64,000 nt of DNA from Bog-532 sp963828445 (lineage in GTDB: Bacteria > Actinomycetota > Actinomycetes > Streptosporangiales > Streptosporangiaceae): assembly GCA_963828445.1 (NCBI GenBank), contig CAWHFP010000026.1:1-64000 (forward strand), written 5' to 3'. The notes under the pieces were generated by a model that made no database searches, had not been told where the DNA came from, and saw nothing but the letters and a program-made list of their open reading frames with translations. This document shows, one piece after another, positions 33,720-43,188 of the stretch (its first letter is position 1; every line of letters starts with the position of its first letter). The position numbers were made by a program, and so were the translations under genes.

Positions 33720-34698
33720 GGCCGGCGGCTCGGCCGGGGGCCACGGGGCACCAGGCCAGTGGCGCGGTCAGCGCCCCGGCCGCACTCAGCCCAGCCGAGC
33801 CCAGGCCGGGCCCGCCGGGCGCGCCCAGGCCCGCACCCGCGACGGCCCGGTTGGGGCCGGCCAGCGGCATGGTCCCGGTGAGCTGACCCATCAGGCCGAG
33901 CGCGGCGGCCCGGGTCGACATGGAGTCACCCCCGCCGCGGCTCGGGTCCGAGCGCGGCGCGGCGCCCTTCACCACTTCCCGGGAACTGAGCGAGGTGGCC
34001 AGGATCCGGACCAGAACCGCCAGCGCCACCAGCACGATGACGATGCCGTAGCTCCAGTACACGAACGAGCCGATCGCCTTGCGGCCGGCCAGCAGGCCGT
34101 GCAGCACACCGAGGATCAGGGCCGCGTAGGACGAGTAATGGATAACGCGCCATTTCCAGGCGTGACCGCCTGCCGTAAAACGCCGACGGATAATGCCGGT
34201 AATAACCAGCAGCACAATAATGTCCGAAGCAATTGTTCCTTCGGCCATGTAAAAAGTGCGGTACTGGGACAGGAAAGGAATGAACGCATCCAGGATGTGG
34301 ACGTGCTGCGTTTGCGATTCCTCAAGATGCGGTGCGGTTATCTCCAGCACGATGTGGATGATGAGGAACGCCAGCGCGCCGAACGAAACCGCACGGTGGA
34401 CGGCCTGGGCCAGCACCCGGTGCCCGGGCGTCATCACGATCCGGTCGGCGGCCACGACGCCCATGCAAACCGAACCGGTCAGGGCGAGAAGTGCGAATAC
34501 TCCGCTGTACTTGAGCAGGAAATGGTCGGACGCGGCCAGGATGACATGACCGGCCGACGTGACCGCCAGGCCAAATGCCAGCACCACAATGACGACGCCT
34601 GCGGACGCCAGGACAGCCGGCCTGCGTTCTGCCCCCTCCCGTGCGGCCGAGGAACGTGAGTCCCTACGGCCCCGCGAGCGAGTGCGGGTCGTTGTCAC
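33472..34698 (-). CDS. Cytochrome b561/ferric-reductase-like membrane protein, C-terminal part out of frame
   Basis: GTG at 34698 with AGGAGG 6 nt upstream. About six transmembrane helices between residues 28 and 240 (VLASAGVVIVVLAFGLAVTS, YSGVFALLALTGSVCMGVVA, VSFGALAFLIIHIVLEI, IIVLLVITGIIRR, VIHYSSYAALILGVLHGLLA, YGIVIVLVALAVLVRIL). Histidines H in AQAVHR, IIHIVLE, IHYSS and VLHGL are placed like haem ligands of b-type/ferric reductase-like proteins. It is likely the membrane partner of the NuoF-ferredoxin protein downstream. After about residue 320 the frame reads Arg/Ala/Gly noise to 33472, while the true tail seems to lie in the frame of the 32481-33719 gene. Confidence 0.72.
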   Translation of the reverse strand: MTTTRTRSRGRRDSRSSAAREGAERRPAVLASAGVVIVVLAFGLAVTSAGHVILAASDHFLLKYSGVFALLALTGSVCMGVVAADRIVMTPGHRVLAQAVHRAVSFGALAFLIIHIVLEITAPHLEESQTQHVHILDAFIPFLSQYRTFYMAEGTIASDIIVLLVITGIIRRRFTAGGHAWKWRVIHYSSYAALILGVLHGLLAGRKAIGSFVYWSYGIVIVLVALAVLVRILATSLSSREVVKGAAPRSDPSRGGGDSMSTRAAALGLMGQLTGTMPLAGPNRAVAGAGLGAPGGPGLGSAGLSAAGALTAPLAWCPVAPGRAAGRAGDRGRAQCRPGPARSRRCWWPARRGRARRGWPAAPLRAGLRRPAALRGCPGPSARPGHRPPAGLRHRAPAGLRHRGPAGL

Positions 34699-35249
34699 GA
34701 CATGCCTCCTGAAGGCGATGACGATCCGGGGAAGCCTGAGAGCAACGCACGATTCTTTCGGTTTTACACTGGCACGAAAAGCCCGGGTTAAGACAGTTTT
34801 GCCATTCGAAGGGATACCGTAGCAGGATTGATCACAGCTTGGGCACGAATCGATATATAAAATTTCTGTGAAATCGTCCGATTCGCCTGCTGAGCCGGCC
34901 GAACCGGTGTAGGCCGGTATCGCGGTCACGGGTCACCCCGGACCCGGCCCGATCAGCGCCGTGGCCATGGCCGACACGACCGCCCGCGGGACACCTTCAC
35001 CGACAGGCCGGCCGCCGGCGGCCACCCGGGCCGCGACCGCGTAGCACCGGCTCCAGAATGGGGACACGCTCCTCCTCTGCCGTATCCCCCGCCCGGATCC
35101 GTTATACGGCACGGGCCGTCGCATATCCGGCGATTTTGCGTTTATCCAGGCAGAATGAGCGCCCACTCAGCGACCCTGAACGCAGGCTGAATGAGCCCTG
35201 AAACAAGGCGGCGGCCCGGGTCTGAACTCCGGGCCGCCGGCTCAGGCCC
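34699..35249. other. Intergenic region, 551 bp, no gene seen
   Basis: Contains the AT-rich leader of the membrane redox gene (34720-34870) with several A/T tracts but no promoter pair I can defend, then a GC-rich stretch up to the asd stop. Short open frames here lack ribosome sites and family motifs. Confidence 0.5.
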
Positions 35250-36311
35250 TCAGGAGGCGGCGGCGAACTCCGTGGCCACCAGTTCGGCGATCTGCGCCGT
35301 GTTCAGCGCGGCGCCCTTGCGCAGGTTGTCGCCGCAGACGAACAGGTCCAGCGCGTTCGGGTCGTCCAGCGAGCGGCGCACCCGGCCGACCCAGGTCGGG
35401 TCGGTGCCGACCGCATCGGCCGGGGTCGGGAACTCGCCGCGCTCGGGGTCGTCGGTGAGGACCACGCCCGGGGCCTCGCTCAGCACCCGCTGGGCCTCGG
35501 CCCGCTCGACCTCCTGGCCGAACACCGCGTGCACGGCCACGGAGTGCGTGGTGATCACCGGCACCCGCACACAGGTGGCCGAGACCCGCAGGCCGGGCAG
35601 GCCCAGGATCTTGCGGGACTCGTTGCGGATCTTCAGTTCCTCGGACGACCAGCCGTCGTCCTTGAGCGAGCCGGCCCAGGGCACCACGTTCATGGCCAGC
35701 GGGGCCGGGAACGGGCCGAGGTCACCGACGGCGGCCCGGATGTCACCGGCCCGCTGGCCCAGGGCCCGGGTGCCGCCCACCTTGTCCAGCTGGGTGTACA
35801 GGGTGTCGATGCCGGACTGACCGGCTCCCGACGCCGCCTGGTAGGACGCCACCGACATCTCCTGCAGGCCGAACTCCCGGTGCAGCGCGGCCACGGCCAC
35901 GATCAGCGACAGGGTGGTGCAGTTCGGGTTGGCGATGATGCCCTTGGGCCGCTTGGCCGCGTCGGCCGGGTTGACCTCGGGCACGACCAGCGGGACGTCG
36001 GGATCCATCCGGAACGAGCCCGAGTTGTCCACCGCCACCGCGCCGCGGGCCGCGGCCACCGGGGCCCACTGCCCGGACACCTCGTCGGGCACGTCGAACA
36101 TGGCCACGTCCACGCCGTCGAAGACGTCCTCGGCCAGCGGCAGGACCTCGATCTCCGCGCCGCGCACACGCAGTGTGCGGCCGGCCGATCGCGGGGACGC
36201 GACCAGCCGGATCTCGCCCCAGACGTCGGCCCGGGTGGACAGCAGGTCGAGCATGACCGTGCCCACGGCGCCGGTCGCCCCGACCACGGCCAGGGTCGGC
36301 TTCGCGGTCAC
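35250..36311 (-). CDS. asd: Aspartate-semialdehyde dehydrogenase
   Basis: NADPH-dependent reduction of aspartyl phosphate to aspartate semialdehyde, the second step toward lysine, threonine, methionine and diaminopimelate. 353 residues. GATGAVG nucleotide site at 11-17, VDNSGSFRMDPDVPLVVPEVN, catalytic cysteine in NPNCTTL, QAASGAGQ, and the substrate-binding R/H region CVRVPVITTHS. The GTG at 36311 overlaps the lysC stop (GTGA), so the two are cotranslated. Confidence 0.97.
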   Translation of the reverse strand: MTAKPTLAVVGATGAVGTVMLDLLSTRADVWGEIRLVASPRSAGRTLRVRGAEIEVLPLAEDVFDGVDVAMFDVPDEVSGQWAPVAAARGAVAVDNSGSFRMDPDVPLVVPEVNPADAAKRPKGIIANPNCTTLSLIVAVAALHREFGLQEMSVASYQAASGAGQSGIDTLYTQLDKVGGTRALGQRAGDIRAAVGDLGPFPAPLAMNVVPWAGSLKDDGWSSEELKIRNESRKILGLPGLRVSATCVRVPVITTHSVAVHAVFGQEVERAEAQRVLSEAPGVVLTDDPERGEFPTPADAVGTDPTWVGRVRRSLDDPNALDLFVCGDNLRKGAALNTAQIAELVATEFAAAS

Positions 36312-37636
36312 CGCCCGGTCCCCCCGTACACCACGGCCTCGACCTCACCGGCGTCCAGGTCGAACGCCTTGTGGGTGGCGTTGACCGCCTCATCCACGTC
36401 CTTCTGGTCCACCACCACCGAGATGCGGATCTCCGAGGTGGAGATCATCTCGATGTTCACCCCGGCCTCGGCCAGCGCGCCGAAGAACATGGCGGTGACG
36501 CCGGGGTGGGAGCGCATGCCCGCGCCGATCAGGGAGACCTTGCCGATGCGGTCGTCGTACAGCAGGGACTCGAAGCCGATCTTCTCCTGCAGGTTGCGCA
36601 GGGCACTCATGGCGGTCTGCCCGTCGTCGCGGGGCAGCGTGAACGAGATGTCGGTGCGGCCGGTGGCCACGGCCGAGACGTTCTGCACGATCATGTCGAT
36701 GTTGATGCCGGCGTCCGCGATGACCCGGAAGATCCCGGCCGCCTCGCCGATCCGGTCCGGCACGCCGACGACAGTGATCTTGGCCTCACTCCGGTCGTGC
36801 GCCACCCCGGAGATAATCGCCTGCTCCACCCCGGACTCCTCCGCGTTCTGCCCGGCACCCGCTTGCACCGTGCTCAGTTGACTGCTTTCCATCTTCTCGC
36901 CGGCGTGCCCGGTGACCCAGGTGCCGGTCTTGTTGCTGAAGGAGGACCGGACGTGGATCGGCATGTCGTACCGGCGGGCGTACTCCACCGACCGGAGCAC
37001 CAGCACCTTGGCCCCGCAGGCGGCCATCTCGAGCATTTCCTCGTAGCTGATCCGCGGAACCTTGCGCGCGGTGCGAACGATCCGCGGGTCCGCGGTGAAC
37101 ACCCCGTCGACATCGGTGTAGATCTCGCAGACATCCGCGTTCAGCGCGGCGGCCACGGCGACGGCGGTGGTGTCGGTCCCGCCCCGGCCCAGCGTGGTGA
37201 TGTCCTTGGTGGTCTGCGACACGCCCTGGAATCCGGCCACGATCGGGATCGCGCCCCCGGCCAGGGCACTCGAGATCCGGCCCGGCGTCACGTCGATGAT
37301 CCGGGCTTTCCCGTGCGTGGAGTCGGTGATCACGCCGGCCTGGGACCCGGTGAAGGACTGGGCCTCGAACCCGAGGTTGGCGATGGCCATGGCCAGCAGG
37401 GCCATCGAGATCCGCTCACCCGCGGTGAGCAGCATGTCCAGCTCCCGGCCGGGTGGCAGCGGGCTGACCTGGTTGGCCAGGTCGATCAGCTCGTCGGTCG
37501 AGTCGCCCATGGCCGAGACCACCACCACGACCTGGTCGCCGGCCTTGCGCGTGGCCACGATCCGCTGCGCCACCCGCTTGATGCCGTCCGCGTCGGCTAC
37601 CGAAGAGCCACCGTATTTCTGCACGACCAGGGCCAC
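36308..37636 (-). CDS. lysC: Aspartate kinase
   Basis: Phosphorylates aspartate, the first step of the aspartate family pathway. 442 residues. N-terminal kinase domain: VQKYGGSSVAD, GRGGTDTTAVAVAAAL, CEIYTDVDGVFTADPRI; C-terminal ACT repeats (ITVVGVPDRIGEAAGIFRVIADAGINIDMI, VSLIGAGMRSHPGVTAMFFGALAEAGVNIEMIS) that normally bind lysine/threonine for feedback control. A roughly 20-residue insertion rich in Q/E/S (ESSQLSTVQAGAGQNAEESG) lies between the domains. GTG at 37636 with GAGGAG 9 nt upstream. Operon with asd; in relatives the ACT part is also made from an internal start, not provable here. Confidence 0.97.
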   Translation of the reverse strand: MALVVQKYGGSSVADADGIKRVAQRIVATRKAGDQVVVVVSAMGDSTDELIDLANQVSPLPPGRELDMLLTAGERISMALLAMAIANLGFEAQSFTGSQAGVITDSTHGKARIIDVTPGRISSALAGGAIPIVAGFQGVSQTTKDITTLGRGGTDTTAVAVAAALNADVCEIYTDVDGVFTADPRIVRTARKVPRISYEEMLEMAACGAKVLVLRSVEYARRYDMPIHVRSSFSNKTGTWVTGHAGEKMESSQLSTVQAGAGQNAEESGVEQAIISGVAHDRSEAKITVVGVPDRIGEAAGIFRVIADAGINIDMIVQNVSAVATGRTDISFTLPRDDGQTAMSALRNLQEKIGFESLLYDDRIGKVSLIGAGMRSHPGVTAMFFGALAEAGVNIEMISTSEIRISVVVDQKDVDEAVNATHKAFDLDAGEVEAVVYGGTGR

Positions 37637-37713
37637 GGGCAGCCGCTCCTCACGGGTTGCTGGCGGGGGACGCCCAGAGTTTATCCAGGCCCGGCGAAGA
37701 GGCCACAATCCAA

Positions 37714-38289
37714 TTACAGAACGGTGCGCTCTTCGGCCACATCGAGCCGGGCGTGCGCCACCACCGACTGCAGGGCGCGCAGCGCCGCGCCCGCGTGGGT
37801 GCCCCAGTGGTTGAAGTAGGAGTACTGCCACCACCACAGGGCCTCGAGCTTGCGGTCGGCCTGGTAGTGCTGAAGACCGTGGATGAGGTCGGCGGCCACC
37901 GCGGCGATGTCGTCCGACAGCCGGAACGGGGTGGCCTGCGTGTCGGCGTAGGGGTCGAACAGCTCGGCGTAGTCGTCGCAGTCCGGCAGCTGGCGGGCCA
38001 GACCCACCCGCAGGTCGTCCAGGTCCGGGTCGTCGCCGACCTCCGGCTCCAGGTTGCCGGCCAGGATCACGTCGGTGGTCGCGCCGAGCTGGGCGCCGGC
38101 CAGCAGGATCTGGGACACCTCGAGCAGCAGCAGCGGGACCGCCTCGTCGCCGGCGTCGCCGTTGGCCAGGCGTTCGATCCCGTCCAGGAACAGCTTCACG
38201 TTCCCGGCGATCTGGTCGGCCAGGGGGCCGAAGTCGGTTCCGGCTGAGCCGGTGGCGCCCGGGTCGGGGGCGGCTGGCGTGTCAGACAT
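37714..38289 (-). CDS. DUF5063 domain-containing protein
   Basis: 191 residues, acidic, no signal or membrane helix. The family is recognised from FGPLADQIAGNVKLFLDGIERLANGD...LLLLEVSQILLAGAQLGA and EALWWWQYSYFNHWGTHAGAALRAL. Function is unknown, but the gene sits between recR and lysC in Streptomyces and relatives as here. Its ATG lies 8 bases inside the end of recR, so it is translated with recR. Confidence 0.88.
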   Translation of the reverse strand: MSDTPAAPDPGATGSAGTDFGPLADQIAGNVKLFLDGIERLANGDAGDEAVPLLLLEVSQILLAGAQLGATTDVILAGNLEPEVGDDPDLDDLRVGLARQLPDCDDYAELFDPYADTQATPFRLSDDIAAVAADLIHGLQHYQADRKLEALWWWQYSYFNHWGTHAGAALRALQSVVAHARLDVAEERTVL

Positions 38290-38881
38290 CGAGCAGTCTC
38301 CGTCCTTCGAAGGCCCGCCCGAGCGTGACCTCGTCGGCGTACTCCAGGTCGCCCCCCACCGGCAGGCCGCTGGCCGGCCGGGTCACTCGCACCCCCATCG
38401 GCTTGACCAGCCGGGCCAGGTAGGTGGCGGTGGCTTCGCCTTCCAGGTTGGGGTCGGTGGCCAGGATCAGCTCGGTCACGGTCCCGTCCGACAGCCGGGT
38501 CATCAGCTCACGGATGCGCAGTTCCTCCGGGCCGATCCCGTCGATGGGGCTGATCGCCCCGCCCAGCACGTGGTACCGGCCGCGGAACTCACGGATCTTC
38601 TCCACCGCCGCGACGTCCTTGGGCTCCTCGACCACGCAGATGACGGCCGGATCGCGGCGCGGGTCCAGGCAGATCCGGCACTGGTCCGCTTCCGCCACGT
38701 TCCCGCAGGTGCGGCAGAACTTCACCCGCTCGGTGACCTCGATCAGGGCCGCGGCCAGCTTGCGGGCCTCATCGGGATCGGCCGCCAGCAGATGGAAGGC
38801 GATCCGCTGGGCGCCCTTCGGCCCGACCCCGGGCAGGCGGCCGAGCTCGTCGATGAGGTTCTGGATGACCCCTTCGTACAC
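38282..38881 (-). CDS. recR: Recombination mediator protein RecR
   Basis: 199 residues, loads RecA together with RecF/RecO at gaps. Helix-hairpin-helix region (LIDELGRLPGVGPKGAQRIAFHLL), C4 zinc finger (C56, C59, C68, C71 region: FCRTCGNVAEADQCRICLD), Toprim domain (VICVVEEPKDVAAVEKIREFRGRYHVLGG) and the C-terminal Walker-like end. GTG at 38881 with AGGAA just upstream. Part of the dnaX - ybaB - recR block. Confidence 0.97.
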   Translation of the reverse strand: MYEGVIQNLIDELGRLPGVGPKGAQRIAFHLLAADPDEARKLAAALIEVTERVKFCRTCGNVAEADQCRICLDPRRDPAVICVVEEPKDVAAVEKIREFRGRYHVLGGAISPIDGIGPEELRIRELMTRLSDGTVTELILATDPNLEGEATATYLARLVKPMGVRVTRPASGLPVGGDLEYADEVTLGRAFEGRRLLDV

Positions 38882-38928
38882 GTCAGTTCCTGTTCCCCTC
38901 GGGGCGCCGCCGATCCGGCGGCGTGGCC

Positions 38929-39414
38929 TTACTCGCTGTCCGGCCGCTCACTGGTCCCGGGCTCGGTTCCGGTCCCCGGCTGAGGACCAGCACCCGGCAC
39001 TCCGCCCAGGCCACCCGCGCCCGGCGTACCCAGGCCGAGGCCACCGGGCATGCCCGGCATATCGGGCAGGCCCGGCATGCCGCCGCCGCCACCGCCGAGG
39101 GCGCTGGCGAACGGCCCCATCTTCTCCTCCTGCAGGTCCCCGGCGCGAGCGTAGGCGTCCCGCACCGCCGCCAGCACCAGGTCGGCGATGGTCTGGGCCG
39201 TCTCGTCGAGGTCGCTGGCGTCGATGGCGTCCGGCGCGATGGTCAGGTCGACCAGCTCACCCTGGCCGTTGACCCGGGCCGTGACCAGGCCACCGCCGGC
39301 GGTCCCGGCCACCTCGGTGTCGGCCAGTTCCTGCTGGGCGTTCATCAGCTGTTCCTGCATCTGCTGTGCCGCGGCGAGCAGCTGCTGCATGTCAAGCTGG
39401 CCGTCAGGGTTCAC
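38929..39414 (-). CDS. YbaB/EbfC nucleoid-associated protein with Gly/Pro-rich tail
   Basis: 161 residues from a GTG at 39414. The first 105 or so form the YbaB/EbfC DNA-binding dimer fold (DMQQLLAAAQQMQEQLMNAQQELA, GGLVTARVNGQGELVDLTIAPDAI, ETAQTIADLVLAAVRDAYARAGDLQEEKM). The tail (about 106-161) is a Gly/Pro/Met-rich extension (GGGGGGMPGLPDMPGMPG) not needed for the fold. Located between dnaX and recR as in most bacteria. Confidence 0.92.
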   Translation of the reverse strand: MNPDGQLDMQQLLAAAQQMQEQLMNAQQELADTEVAGTAGGGLVTARVNGQGELVDLTIAPDAIDASDLDETAQTIADLVLAAVRDAYARAGDLQEEKMGPFASALGGGGGGMPGLPDMPGMPGGLGLGTPGAGGLGGVPGAGPQPGTGTEPGTSERPDSE

Positions 39415-39552
39415 GTCGCCCCCAGTGGGTGTTTGTCAGCGTCAATTGGAGAGCCTACGGCCTGTCGCGGACACTAAGTACCGCCCCGCCGGGCCGTTCG
39501 CGCACAGCCCACTACCCGGTCCCGGGTGGCTCAGTCCCCGCGCCGCGGCGGC

Positions 39553-42116
39553 TCAGTCCTCGATCTCGCCGATGATCTTGCCACCCAGCTCGCGCTGGAT
39601 CAGGTCCATCCCGGTGATCTCGGTCTGGCCCGCGGCCGCCATGTCCTCGGCGTCGGGGATGTCCAGGTGCTCGGCCCCGGCGCCACCGTGACCGTTGCTC
39701 CCGTTGGCCCCATTGGCCCCGCCACGAGCGCCCGTCCCATTGGAACCCCGGGTCCCTTGAGCCCGGCCCGGCCCCTGAGCCCCGGCGGCGCGGGCCGCCT
39801 CGTGGGCGGCCTGAGCCGCCGCGCTCCGCGACCCGCCGCCCGGCCGGGCCGCCGGGGCCGAGTCACCCGGGGCCGCCCCGGCCGGGGCCGAGTCATCCTC
39901 GGGCCAGGGATCGTCGGGCCACGACGGGTCGGTGGTCACCGGGGGCGTCGCGGTGGCGACGGAGGGCCCGGCGCCGGGCGACACCCCGGACGGGTCACCG
40001 GCCCCCGGTGGCTGGTGGTCAGCTCCGGAGCGGGCCTGGCCGCCGGCGGCCGCCGGGTCCGGGTCCGGGTCCGGCCGACGATGCCGGTCCGGGCGAACCT
40101 GGCTCCGGCGCGGGCGACGGCCCCGGCGGCCCGGGCGAGTCCGGCGCGGCCGGGGCGGGCGCGCTGGCCTCCGGCGTCCCCCAGCCCCGGGCGGGTCCGG
40201 CCCCGGTGGCCGGCTGGGCCGGGCCGGGCGGCCGCGACGGCCCCGCGTCCGGGCGGCCCCGGCCGGCCCCGGCCGCGAGCGCCGGGTCGTTGCCCGACAG
40301 CGCCCTGATCTTGACGTTCAGGCCGAACTGGCCGGACAGCACCCGCTGCAGGTCGGCGTCGCAGCCGCTGCTGGTGAAGCCCTTGACGTCGCCGTCCCGG
40401 GCGAACCGGAGCGTGAGGATGTTGCCTTCCAGGGAGTGCACCGAGGCGTTGCTGAGCAGCATCCAGGCCACCCGGCGCTCGCGCTTGATCGCGTCCAGGA
40501 TGGCCTGCCAGTTGCGGCTCACCGTCTCGGCGCTGGCGCCGCCGCCGGCCGCCGGGCCGCCGGCCGGGGCCGCCGCGGCGGGCGCGGCCGGGGCACTCGC
40601 GGCCGCGGGCCGGTCCGCGGGCAAGGCCGACGGCGGCGGGACGGCGCCCGCACCGGGCCAGCCCGCCGGGCTTTCCGTGCTCTCCGCGCTGCCCGAGACC
40701 GCTGGGCCCGCCGAGGCGGCTGGGGCCGAAGGGGCCGGCTGAGCCGGAGAGGACGGAGGTGCCGGAGAGGCGAAGGGGAAGCAGATGCCGCTGGTGCGGC
40801 TGGGACCTTTGACGGCCGTGAGGCGCCGGGACGGCTGGGCGGCCGGGACTCGCGGGCGCGGCTGGGGCCAGCGACATCGGCGCGGCCGGGGCCAGCGACC
40901 CCCCGCCCCGTTCGAGCCGCTCCAGCCGGGCCAGCAGCGCCTTCTCGTCGGTGCCGGCCGTGGGCAGCAGCACCTGGGCGCACATCAATTCGAGCAGCAG
41001 CCGCGGCGAGGTGGCCCCGCGCATCTGGTCCAGGCCGTCGCTCATGATCTCGGCGGCCCGGGTCAGGCTGGCGATGCCGAACCGCTCCGCCTGGCCGGCC
41101 ATCAGGTCCAGCCGATCCGGCGGCGCGTCGAGCAGGCCGGTCTCCCCCGCGTTCGGCACCGAAGCCAGCACGATCAGGTCCCGGAACCGGTCCAGCAGGT
41201 CGGCCGCGAACCGGCGCGGCTCGTGGCCGCCCTCGACGATGCGGTTGACCACGCGGAACACGGACGCCCCGTCGCTGGCGGCGAAGGCATCCACGATCTC
41301 ATCCAGCAGGGTGGCGTCGGTGTAGCCGAGCAGGGCGATGGCCCGCTCGTAGGTCAGCCCGGTCTCGTCCGACCCCGCCACCAGCTGGTCGAGCACGGAC
41401 AGCGAGTCGCGGACCGAGCCCGCCCCGGCCCGCACCACCAGCGGCAGCACGTCCGGGTCGAAGCCGACTCCCTCACTGTTCAGGATGTCTTCCAGCAGCC
41501 GCCGCAGCGTGGCCGGGGGCACCAGCCGGAACGGGTAGTGGTGCGTGCGGGAGCGGATGGTCGGGATGACCTTTTCCGGCTCGGTGGTGGCGAAGATGAA
41601 CTTGAGGTGCGGCGGTGGCTCCTCGACCAGCTTGAGCAGGGCGTTGAAGCCCTGCTGGGTCACCATGTGCGCCTCGTCGATGATGTACACCTTGAAGCGC
41701 CCGGCCACCGGCGCGTAGAACGCCCGCTCGCGCAGGTCCCGCGCATCGTCCACGCCGCCGTGGGAGGCGGCGTCGATCTCGATCACGTCGATGCTGCCCG
41801 GCCCGGACGGGGCCAGGGCGACGCAGGAGTCGCAGACCCCGCACGGATCCGGGGTGGGTCCCTGGACGCAGTTGAGCGACCGGGCCAGGATGCGCGCGCT
41901 GGAGGTCTTGCCGCAGCCGCGCGGGCCGCTGAACAGGTAGGCGTGGTTGATCCGGCCGCTGCGCAGCGCCTGCCGGAGCGGCTCGGTGACCTGCTCCTGG
42001 CCTCTGAGCTCAGCGAACGTGGCCGGCCGGTACTTGCGGTACAGGGCCAGGCCCGACGCGGCACCGGAGGGAGTCACCGGGGTACCGGCCCCGGCGTCCG
42101 AGGGAGCTTCAGCCAT
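39553..42116 (-). CDS. dnaX: DNA polymerase III subunit gamma/tau, two apparent frameshifts in the linker
   Basis: Clamp-loader ATPase. From the ATG at 42116: ALYRKYRPATFAEL, Walker A GPRGCGKTSSARILA, zinc-binding C4 (CVQGPTPDPCGVCDSC), DEAHM, and sensor 1 FIFATTEPEKVIPTI; domain III follows. Near 40800 the frame changes: the next frame carries an Ala/Pro linker and the tau-like domain (VSRNWQAILDAIKRERRVAWMLL, GCDADLQRVLSGQFGLNVKIRALSG). Near 40060, in (GGACCC)n-like repeats, it changes again into the frame ending GMDLIQRELGGKIIGEIED at 39553. With two indels corrected the protein has about 854 residues. The essential nature of dnaX and the low-complexity sites favour assembly errors; programmed frameshifting is the alternative. 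Confidence 0.88.
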
Positions 42117-42172
42117 GACTCCATCCTCGCCAGCCCGGGGATCTTCCGCCGACCCTCCCTGGAGTGGGAAAG

Positions 42173-42260
42173 GGTCCCCCGCGCACCCGTCAGAGCCCAC
42201 GTACCCTTGCTGCCTTCCGGCCCTGGGGGGGTTGGCAGGGTGCACGCCGCGCGGGGGACC
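42173..42260 (-). ncRNA. ffs: Signal recognition particle RNA, small type
   Basis: Minus strand: terminal helix GGTCCCCCGCGC/GCGCGGGGGACC, and the conserved apical part CAGGGCCGGAAGGCAGCAAG with the GGAA tetraloop and the symmetric loop bound by Ffh. About 88 nt, upstream of dnaX as in other actinobacteria. The ends are set by the terminal helix. Confidence 0.93.
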
Positions 42261-42365
42261 TCGGGACAGTCTAGTCACGCCGCGGACCACCCTCGCCCGA
42301 CCGCGCCAATCCGTCGCCACGAATCTGCGTCACCGGGGCGGCCCGCTCACGGTAAGCTTGCCGAC

Positions 42366-42453
42366 GGAGGATTCGCCTAGTGGCCTATGGCGCACGCTTG
42401 GAAAGCGTGTTGGGGGCAACCCCTCGAGGGTTCGAATCCCTCATCCTCCGCCA
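42366..42453 (+). tRNA. tRNA-Ser (anticodon GGA)
   Basis: 88 nt including encoded CCA (42451-42453). Acceptor GGAGGAT/ATCCTCC, anticodon stem-loop CACGC-TTGGAAA-GCGTG, long variable arm (TTGGGGGCAACCCCTC), T arm GAGGG-TTCGAAT-CCCTC. A TAAGCT -10-like box lies just upstream (about 42353). Confidence 0.96.
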
Positions 42454-42672
42454 TACCTGCGGCCCGGCCGCAGCGGGGTCCCGCCCAGCGGTGACGAAGA
42501 GTTCCGCCGCTCCTGGTTGAGGGAGCCCGGCGCCGGGGCGTTTCTTATAACGGTTACCCCGAGGACCACTGCGTCTTGTTGATGCTGGCCCTACGGCGCT
42601 CACCGAGAGTGCGGCGTTCGTCACAAAACGGTTTGGCCGGTCCGGCTTTCGGTAGCACCCGTGGGACATTGC

Positions 42673-42695
42673 GCCGGACGCACCCTGCGTCCGGC
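42673..42695 (+). promoter_or_regulatory. Hairpin between tRNA-Ser and the DUF6220 gene
   Basis: A perfect 10-bp inverted repeat GCCGGACGCA/TGCGTCCGGC with a 3-nt loop, 56 bp before the DUF6220 start. No T-run follows, so an operator or mRNA leader structure is as likely as a terminator. Confidence 0.35.
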
Positions 42696-42750
42696 TTGGT
42701 CTGGACCCCACTCGACCGGACGGGCGGGTTCCACCACGGGAGGAGAGACC

Positions 42751-43188
42751 ATGGCCATACGGACTTCGACGGCCCGAACGGCGGACCAGGCCGTCCCGTC
42801 CGGGCGGCTCACCGGGTTCGCCGCGCTGACCGGCCTGACGTCCCTGGCTATCTTCCTGCAGGCGGTCACGGCGGGGCAGTTCGTGTCCCAGCCAGGCCAG
42901 GACTCCTGGGTCACGGTGCATGGCGTGGTGGCCGACGTCGGCTGGGGGCTGGCCCTCATCACGGCCGTCTACGCTGCGATCACCGTGAGGCGGGTGGCTC
43001 CGCGACTGGTGGCCGCGGCGGCCCTGCTGTTCGTGCTCACGCTGGCTCAGACCGGCATCGGTCACCTGATCACCGACAAGGGCCAGGACGGGTGGATCGC
43101 CGTGCACGTCCCGCTGGCGTTCGTGATCTTCGGGCTGACCCTCTGGCTCTCCATCCGGGCCGCCCTCATCCGCCGCGCCGCCCGGTAA
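42751..43188 (+). CDS. DUF6220-type membrane protein
   Basis: 145 residues with four predicted transmembrane helices (FAALTGLTSLAIFLQAVTAG, WVTVHGVVADVGWGLALITAVYA, LVAAAALLFVLTLAQTGIGHLI, WIAVHVPLAFVIFGLTLWLSI). Conserved histidines occur in two VH motifs and GHL, loosely like haem-binding membrane proteins, but I cannot show a cofactor. The ATG has GGGAGGAGAG just upstream. Confidence 0.78.
   Translation: MAIRTSTARTADQAVPSGRLTGFAALTGLTSLAIFLQAVTAGQFVSQPGQDSWVTVHGVVADVGWGLALITAVYAAITVRRVAPRLVAAAALLFVLTLAQTGIGHLITDKGQDGWIAVHVPLAFVIFGLTLWLSIRAALIRRAAR

Noticed and set aside
34933..35166. 77-codon minus-strand open frame upstream of the redox operon
   Set aside because: No ribosome site, no hydrophobic segment and no recognisable domain.
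40060..40830. Programmed frameshifting in dnaX as the main explanation
   Set aside because: Two separate shifts would be needed and no slippery heptamer with a downstream structure was seen; indel errors elsewhere in the window are a simpler cause. Kept as an open alternative in the findings.
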